IMG/VR virus record: IMGVR_UViG_3300048589_000722
Coordinates: 1-26,684 of that record
Reading direction: 5' to 3' (one strand)
Length of the DNA: 26,684 bases
Source: a virus
Below, in pieces: positions 21,738-26,684 of this stretch (positions are counted from its first letter, which is position 1; each line of letters begins with the position of its first letter). The translations under genes and the position numbers were made by a program. The notes below the pieces were generated by a model. The model was given only the letters and a program-made list of their open reading frames with translations. It was not told where the DNA came from and did not search any database.

Positions 21738-24591
21738 GAGCAAGCCGACCATCGGCTATTGGTACTCGATGCTGATCCATTTCGGTCTCGGCCGCGGCCC
21801 GCTGGACGCCTTGCTCGAGTTCCGAGGCGGCGACAAGACCGCGTGGGCTGGCGAACAGACCACCAACGGCGTGATCGAGGTGAACGCCGAGAACCTGTGG
21901 GGAGGAGAAAAGGCCGAAGGCGGCATCAAGGGACAGCTGCACGTGATGATGGGTGCGCAGGACCAGATGCCCAGCGCGCTGCTGGCGGACGTTCTAGGCC
22001 CGGATCAGTCGGCCTACCGGGGCAGGGCCACCGTCATTTACAACGGGCGGTATGGTGCGTTCAATCCCTATCCGAAGCCAGCGGCGTTCAAGGTGCGCCG
22101 CATCCTGAAGGGCTGGGACGGCGATGTCTGCTGGTATGAGGAGAAGGCCGCGATTGGCATGGGTGGAGAAGGCCTACTCAGCGCCGAATCGTTTGCGGAA
22201 ACCTTCTCGGCGGGCCTGGACCCTTACGACGCTACGCAAGGTGGCCCCAGCTTGGCTGGCTTCACCGTGGTTTCAGCGATGGGGGGACCGGCGCTCCAGA
22301 TCGACGGCGCCGCCGCAGGCGCAGCCCGCACTATTCGCCGATTCGGACCCACCGGCGAGTGGGTCGGCTTCTCGGCAGAGGTGACGCTGGAGGAAGCGAC
22401 CAGCGACGACAACGCGGTCATGTACTTCTGGGGGCCCAGCAGCAGCGATTCCCAAGTCATCAAGGGCATTTTGAATTTCAGCCGGCAGTCCATCTACGCA
22501 CCTGGCGGCATTCGCCGCGCCACCTTCTGGGTGCAGGGCGCGGCAATAGACTCGGGAACCGGAATCGCCCTTACGGACGGAACGCTGGACCTCGGCGTTG
22601 TCTACAAGTTCGAAGGCGACTACCTGCCCGCAGAGGATCGTTGGTCGGTGCGCGTCTACAGAGCCGGCGTGCTAATTAACACCTTGAGCATCCCGGTCAG
22701 TGTGGCGCCCGGGCGGGTCAATGAAATCCGTTTTCAGACCGAGATCGCAGCAGGGCTGGCGCGAATTCGTCTGCCGGGCTACCGCTACATCCCCACGGAC
22801 CCTCCCTTCTATGGGATGAACCCAGCGCACATTCTTTATGACAGCCTGACGAGCCAAGACATGCAGGGTGAGCCGGTCGATCTGATCAACGAGGCCAGCT
22901 TCACTGTGGCCGCCGATCGTCTGTTTGCCGAAGGATTTGGACTGTGCACGGAATACGACGCCGGTTCGGAAACCGTCGAGCAATTCCAGCAGCGAATCTG
23001 CAACGTCATCGGCGCAACGCTGAGCCAGAGCCGCACCAATGGGCAGTACTACCTCATGCTGGTGCGCGGGGACTACGACGTGGGAAGCCTGCCCATCCTG
23101 GGAGACGACGACATCCTTGAGTACGCCGAGGAAACGACGGATCCCCTCGAATCGGTTAACCAGGTCGGCATCGAGTGGTTCGACCCGATCAAGAAGGAAA
23201 AGCGCACGACGACGCCCCTGCAGGCCCTTGGCGCCATTCAGGCCGCCGGCGGCGTGATGGCCGAAACCATCGCTTACCCGGAGATCCCCAGTGAGAGCCT
23301 GGCACTGCGTGTGGGGGCTCGCGACTTGCGTCAGAAATCCCTCCCGCTCAAGCGCTTTACCCTGACCACGACCCGCAAGCCTTACAACTGGCGTGCGGGA
23401 CGCATTTTTCGACTGCAGGCGCCGCGCCGGGGTATAGCCGACATGGTGTGCGTCCTGGGCGAGATCGGCGCCGGTGTCCGCCGGTCAGGCGCGATGAGCG
23501 TGCGTGCCCTTCAGGATGTTTCAGGCCTGCCCAGCACGACCTACGTGGTCGCCGAGCCGGGTGTGGATACGTCGCCTTCACCCGTGCCCACTGTCCCCGA
23601 TATCCAGGCGGCGTTCGAGGCGAGCTTTATTGATCTGGTCGGCCGCTTGACGGCCGGAGAGCGCGCGGCGCTGAGCGACGACGCCGGCTTCCTCCTGACC
23701 GCCGCTGCCCGCCCTGGCAACGGCGTGAACTACGACCTCTGGACTCGCGCAAGCGGTGAGGAATTTGCCGATGGCGGCAGCGGCGATTGGAGCCCCGCGG
23801 CGATCGTCGTCGAGGGCGCCAGCCAGACCGACACCGACTTCACCGTGACGCAGGCCAATGGCCTTGAGGCCGTCGCCGTTGGCGAAGCCGCGTTATGGGG
23901 TCAGGAGGTCTGCCGCGTCGAAGCGATCAACCCGGGCGACGGCACGCTGACTCTGGCGCGCGGCTGCGCAGACACGGTCCCGCAGATCCACCCGGCTGGC
24001 CAGCCCATCCTGTTCTACGAAGGTGACGCCTCCAGCGATACGCGCGAATACAGCGACGGCGAGATCGTAGAGGCCAAGGTACGAACGCGGACTGCCAGCC
24101 AGCTGCTCGAGCTGGAGTTGGCGCCGACGCTGACCTTGGAAATGGCTGGTCGTTTCGCAAGACCCTACCCGCCAGGCCTGCTGCGGCTCAGCGACGGTAT
24201 CGGCGCCGACCGGGCTTATCCGACAACCGTGCGTGGCGAAATCACCGTCACTTGGGCGCACCGAGACCGGCTGCTGCAGGCGGATCAGGTCATTTCCGAG
24301 AGCGAGGCCAGCATCGGTCCCGAAGCAGGAACGACCTATACCGTCACCTACTACCTTGACGAAGACATCGAGCACACCGAGAGCGGAATCACCGGCACCA
24401 GTGCGACACCCCAATTGCTGTCCGGCATCGGCGTTGGCCGCATCGAAGTCGTAGCGATCCGCGACGGGCTGGTTTCCTGGCAGGCGGCCACCGCAGAGTT
24501 CACCTACGACCCCGCCCCTCTTAGCCGCCGGATCACCGACTCGGGTGATTACCGCATCATCGACAGCGGCGAAGGCCGCCTCTTGGAGTAA
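21727..24591 (+). CDS. Central tail fibre / host specificity protein (gpJ-like) with lectin-like insertion
   Basis: A 954-residue protein that would form the tip of the tail and contact the host. GGAGG at 21716-21720 is six bases upstream of the ATG. Residues 1-143 and the part from about 362 onwards match the conserved hub framework. WYEEKAAI at 136-143 normally runs close to the MNPAHILY motif, which here begins at 364. Between them an extra ~218 residues look like a jelly-roll, concanavalin A-like fold (Ser/Thr/Gly-rich strands, TFSAG...GPALQIDGAA... and SVRVYRAGVLINTLS). The C-terminal part has repeated beta domains, including a likely fibronectin type III-like domain. GC content looks lower in the insertion, suggesting exchange. 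Confidence 0.85.
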   Translation: MGSKSKPTIGYWYSMLIHFGLGRGPLDALLEFRGGDKTAWAGEQTTNGVIEVNAENLWGGEKAEGGIKGQLHVMMGAQDQMPSALLADVLGPDQSAYRGRATVIYNGRYGAFNPYPKPAAFKVRRILKGWDGDVCWYEEKAAIGMGGEGLLSAESFAETFSAGLDPYDATQGGPSLAGFTVVSAMGGPALQIDGAAAGAARTIRRFGPTGEWVGFSAEVTLEEATSDDNAVMYFWGPSSSDSQVIKGILNFSRQSIYAPGGIRRATFWVQGAAIDSGTGIALTDGTLDLGVVYKFEGDYLPAEDRWSVRVYRAGVLINTLSIPVSVAPGRVNEIRFQTEIAAGLARIRLPGYRYIPTDPPFYGMNPAHILYDSLTSQDMQGEPVDLINEASFTVAADRLFAEGFGLCTEYDAGSETVEQFQQRICNVIGATLSQSRTNGQYYLMLVRGDYDVGSLPILGDDDILEYAEETTDPLESVNQVGIEWFDPIKKEKRTTTPLQALGAIQAAGGVMAETIAYPEIPSESLALRVGARDLRQKSLPLKRFTLTTTRKPYNWRAGRIFRLQAPRRGIADMVCVLGEIGAGVRRSGAMSVRALQDVSGLPSTTYVVAEPGVDTSPSPVPTVPDIQAAFEASFIDLVGRLTAGERAALSDDAGFLLTAAARPGNGVNYDLWTRASGEEFADGGSGDWSPAAIVVEGASQTDTDFTVTQANGLEAVAVGEAALWGQEVCRVEAINPGDGTLTLARGCADTVPQIHPAGQPILFYEGDASSDTREYSDGEIVEAKVRTRTASQLLELELAPTLTLEMAGRFARPYPPGLLRLSDGIGADRAYPTTVRGEITVTWAHRDRLLQADQVISESEASIGPEAGTTYTVTYYLDEDIEHTESGITGTSATPQLLSGIGVGRIEVVAIRDGLVSWQAATAEFTYDPAPLSRRITDSGDYRIIDSGEGRLLE

Positions 24592-24594
24592 CCC

Positions 24595-25050
24595 ATGGCC
24601 GACCTGAAGATCAGCGACCTCGACGCGGCAGCGCCGCTTACCGACGCCGACCTGGCCGAGCTTGAACAGCCCGGCGAGAGCGCCGGAGACCGCAGCCGAA
24701 AAGTGACCCTGGCGGACCTTCGGCTCTATGCCTTGCGCAGCCCGGAGAACGTGCAGACCGGCACCAGTTACACGTTGGTGCTGGCCGACGCTTTCAAGCT
24801 GGTAACCATGAACAACGCCTCGGCAAATACCTGCACCGTGCCGCCGAACAGCGGCGTGGCTTTCCCGGTCGGAACGCGCATCGACCTGGGGCAAGACGAC
24901 GTCGGGCAGACCACCGTTGTGGCCGACACCGGCGTGACCATCCGCACGCCCGAGACCCTGAAGCTGAGGAAACGCTGGGCGAAGGCTTCCCTCATAAAGC
25001 GGGGCACCGACACCTGGGATCTGGAGGGCAACCTGGAGGCCGCGCCGTGA
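24595..25050 (+). CDS. Small tail fibre protein with ISDL-type N-terminal anchor
   Basis: A 151-residue protein. GGAG at 24585-24588 is six bases before the ATG. The N-terminus (KISDLDAAAPLTDADLAELEQPGES...RKVTLADL) is the motif found at the start of many tail fibre proteins, thought to attach them to the tail or each other. The C-terminal ~90 residues are Thr/Val/Asn-rich beta strands (VQTGTSYTLVLADAFKLVTMNN, TVPPNSGVAFPVGTRIDLGQDD), the pattern of a trimeric beta fibre cap. The stop overlaps the next GTG (GTGA). Confidence 0.75.
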   Translation: MADLKISDLDAAAPLTDADLAELEQPGESAGDRSRKVTLADLRLYALRSPENVQTGTSYTLVLADAFKLVTMNNASANTCTVPPNSGVAFPVGTRIDLGQDDVGQTTVVADTGVTIRTPETLKLRKRWAKASLIKRGTDTWDLEGNLEAAP

Positions 25051-26213
25051 TTCCGCTTGGCTTGTTGGGATCGGCTACACCTCGAGGGGCGGGACCGGGC
25101 CCTGGACCAGGTGGCGGGATATTCCTGAATCCGTCGGACATGGCCAGCAACCTCGCTCTGAGTCTTGGCGACCTGCGCGTCACAAAGAATTCAGGTGGCT
25201 CGTCGCATCGCGTAATACGAGCAACGGAATCCAAGGCTGCTGGCAAATGGTATTGGGAGATCCGCTTGGTCGCCGGTAGTGTGGATAGCCGCTCGTTTGC
25301 CGCTATTCTCAAGGCCGCCGGCAGCCTGACGAACAACCCTGGGTTCACCAGCAACGGCTACGAATACAACGGCATCAACGGCCTGATTTACCACAACAAC
25401 AGCTCCATCCGCAGCGCCTCATCCTACGCCGTCGATGTGACCGTCGGCATCGCACTAAACCTCGACGACGGCGAGCTTCGCTTCTACCGAGAGAACACTG
25501 CGCAAACGACTGTCATCACCGGCCTTTCGGCGACCGATTGGTTCGCCTGCGTCGGCCTGTACGACCAAGGCACCGTCGTCGACTTTATGCCGGCAGCGAA
25601 CTTGCAGAAGTATGCGCCGCCAGCTGGCTTCTCGCCGCTTAGCGATGATATTGACGTTGGCGTTTTTTGGAACCCCGCCGACAAGCACGCAAACATCGAG
25701 ATTATTGGTCTTCTCAAGACAGCGTTGTGCACCAGTTCCTCGGCCTTCCGCCTTGTGCGCGCGACCTTGGCCCGGAGCTCAGGCAAATACTACTTCGAGG
25801 TAAGGATGGTGGGTTCTGGTGCGGGCGACACCATGATCGGCGTGGCAACCTCGGCGCTTGGCACATCCAATTATCCCGGCTCAAGCTCGACAAGCTGGGG
25901 TTTCTATCAGCTAAACGGGAACAAGTACCACAACGGCTCCGGCGCAAGCTATGGCACCGGCTGGTCGACGGCGGGCGAGGTCATCGGCGTGGCCGTTGAC
26001 TTCACAGCCGGAAAAATTTGGTTTTCCAAGAATGGCACCTTCCAAGCCTCCGGAAACCCGGCTGCCGGGACTGGTGAGGCGTTCACAAGCGTCGCGGGAA
26101 CGCTTTTTCCCGCCTTGGCAGCCTATGACAACGGACGAAAATTCGAGGGGCGATTCAAGGCGTCGGAATTGGCCTACAGCCCTCCCTCGGGTTTCAGCGC
26201 CTGGGACAGCTGA
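25047..26213 (+). CDS. Tail fibre protein with two tandem SPRY-like domains
   Basis: A 388-residue protein from the GTG of a GTGA overlap. A short Gly/Pro-rich start (about 1-25, collagen-like hinge) is followed by two repeats of about 180 residues. Repeat 1 covers about 28-199, with GKWYWEIRL at 66-74. Repeat 2 covers about 206-388, with GKYYFEV at 246-252 and GEVIGVAVDFTAGKIWFSKNGTF. This matches the SPRY fold: GKWYxEV strand, GVA, a GxGFxF-type turn, DxxxGxIxFxKNG, and an end in PPSGF. SPRY domains are protein-binding jelly rolls, so host receptor binding is likely. The repeats have diverged. The region has lower GC and more AT-ending codons than the tail tube genes. Confidence 0.85.
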   Translation: MIPLGLLGSATPRGAGPGPGPGGGIFLNPSDMASNLALSLGDLRVTKNSGGSSHRVIRATESKAAGKWYWEIRLVAGSVDSRSFAAILKAAGSLTNNPGFTSNGYEYNGINGLIYHNNSSIRSASSYAVDVTVGIALNLDDGELRFYRENTAQTTVITGLSATDWFACVGLYDQGTVVDFMPAANLQKYAPPAGFSPLSDDIDVGVFWNPADKHANIEIIGLLKTALCTSSSAFRLVRATLARSSGKYYFEVRMVGSGAGDTMIGVATSALGTSNYPGSSSTSWGFYQLNGNKYHNGSGASYGTGWSTAGEVIGVAVDFTAGKIWFSKNGTFQASGNPAAGTGEAFTSVAGTLFPALAAYDNGRKFEGRFKASELAYSPPSGFSAWDS

Positions 26214-26280
26214 CAGCAGATGTCCGCACGGCAGAGAGACCCATAGCTCGGATGACCTACTCACATGGCCGGAGATCGAG

Positions 26281-26523
26281 ATGAAGAGAGTTCGGTGGAC
26301 CATCAGCTTCCACAAGCGCAACGGGCGCTGGTTTGCATCGGTGAACGGCCGAAAGCACCTGGAGTACTTGAGCCAGGCCGCAGCCCTTTCGACCACCGCC
26401 CGGCATTGCCGGGCGCGCTGGCGCGAGCACCGTGATCCGCACGAGCTGATCATCAAGGGTCGCAATGGCCGGATCCGGGACAACCGGACCTACGGCCTCG
26501 ACACTCGAGGCACGAAGGGCTAG
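26281..26523 (+). CDS. Small DUF2188-like protein
   Basis: An 80-residue basic protein. It begins with RVRWTISFHKRNGRWFASVNG, then a helix with scattered Ala and Arg, and ends with the family signature: a hydrophobic-Ile strand, GRNGRIRDNRTYG and a Gly-Thr-Lys-Gly tail. DUF2188 proteins have this strand-helix-strand form, with a HGxxGxIxxxxSYGxDP C-terminus. They occur in phages and plasmids with unknown function. ATG 26281 lies after GGAGA at about 26266-26270; the frame extends further upstream into the fibre gene but that part reads as shadow sequence. The 66 bases between 26214 and 26280 hold no clear signal. Confidence 0.75.
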   Translation: MKRVRWTISFHKRNGRWFASVNGRKHLEYLSQAAALSTTARHCRARWREHRDPHELIIKGRNGRIRDNRTYGLDTRGTKG

Positions 26524-26645
26524 CCGCCCCGCAAGACAGGGCGGCCGCCGCGGTGCTGGAACACCACGACGGCCGCCAGAACGCACGCGATAACCCGCGT
26601 GATCCAAGCCAAGGCCCTGCCGCCTCCGCGGAGGTGGGGCAAGGC
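26523..26645 (+). terminator. Array of hairpins after the DUF2188 gene, possible terminator or structured RNA
   Basis: Hairpin A pairs GCCGCCC (26523-26529) with GGGCGGC (26539-26545). Hairpin B pairs GGCGGCCG (26540-26547) with CGGCCGCC (26570-26577), with an inner GGTG/CACC stem (26552-26555/26562-26565). Hairpin C pairs CACGCG (26584-26589) with CGCGTG (26596-26601). Palindrome D is CCTCCGCGGAGG (26623-26634). A and B share bases 26540-26545, so they exclude each other. There is no T-run, so termination is only one option. An ATG at 26675 could start another gene, but only ten bases of it are visible. Confidence 0.5.
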
Positions 26646-26684
26646 TCCAGTATCCGGATCGCAAAGGTTGAGACATGCCCAATC

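Overview
The window is a high-GC stretch of a tailed temperate-type phage (prophage or phage genome) carrying, on the + strand only, a replication protein followed by nearly the whole late (packaging, head, lysis, tail) gene set of a long-tailed siphovirus. The strong G/C preference at third codon positions and the protein types (lambda GpA-like terminase, protease/capsid fusion, DUF2163/BR0599 tail protein, DUF2188 protein) suggest a high-GC proteobacterial host. A Xanthomonadaceae-like host (Lysobacter, Stenotrophomonas or Luteimonas) is my best guess, but it is inference. I see no integrase, repressor, att site, tRNA, CRISPR array or insertion sequence.

Layout. 1-490: the end of one gene and two poorly supported small ORFs. 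490-606: a non-coding gap with a GC-rich imperfect dyad (cos-like) and a hairpin that covers the ribosome site of the next gene. 607-3015: primase/helicase. 3016-3349: a non-coding interval of iterated GTGCGGGG octamers and a 112-bp dyad, the most unusual DNA in the window. 3350-5880: small and large terminase. 5895-10858: HTH protein, gpW-like connector, portal, protease-capsid fusion, decoration-type protein. 10876-13002: lysis cassette (amidase, three small membrane proteins including a likely holin, Rz-like and Rz1-like spanins). 12999-14282: head-tail joining and tail completion proteins. 14312-19032: tail tube, frameshifted G/GT chaperones, tape measure. 19029-24591: tail tip and central fibre proteins. 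24595-26213: two small fibre proteins, the second with two SPRY-like domains. 26281-26523: a DUF2188 protein, followed by an array of hairpins.

How it works together. The genes are tightly packed, with ATGA, GTGA or TGATG overlaps at most junctions, so they are probably cotranscribed and translationally coupled. The terminase cuts and pumps DNA through the portal into a shell made from the capsid half of the fusion gene. The tail is built on the tape measure with the G and GT chaperones and attached through the connector proteins. The amidase, holin and spanins release the progeny.

Most interesting signals: the octamer/dyad region at 3016-3349; an internal ribosome site that would yield free capsid protein from the fusion ORF; a double slippery site (GGGTTTTTTC) in the tail chaperone gene; an EF-hand-type loop inserted between zinc ligands of the amidase; a frame break in the outer spanin; a hairpin over the primase ribosome site; a lectin-like insertion in the tail-tip protein; and tandem SPRY-like fibre domains. 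Family names come from reading motifs by eye; no database search was run.
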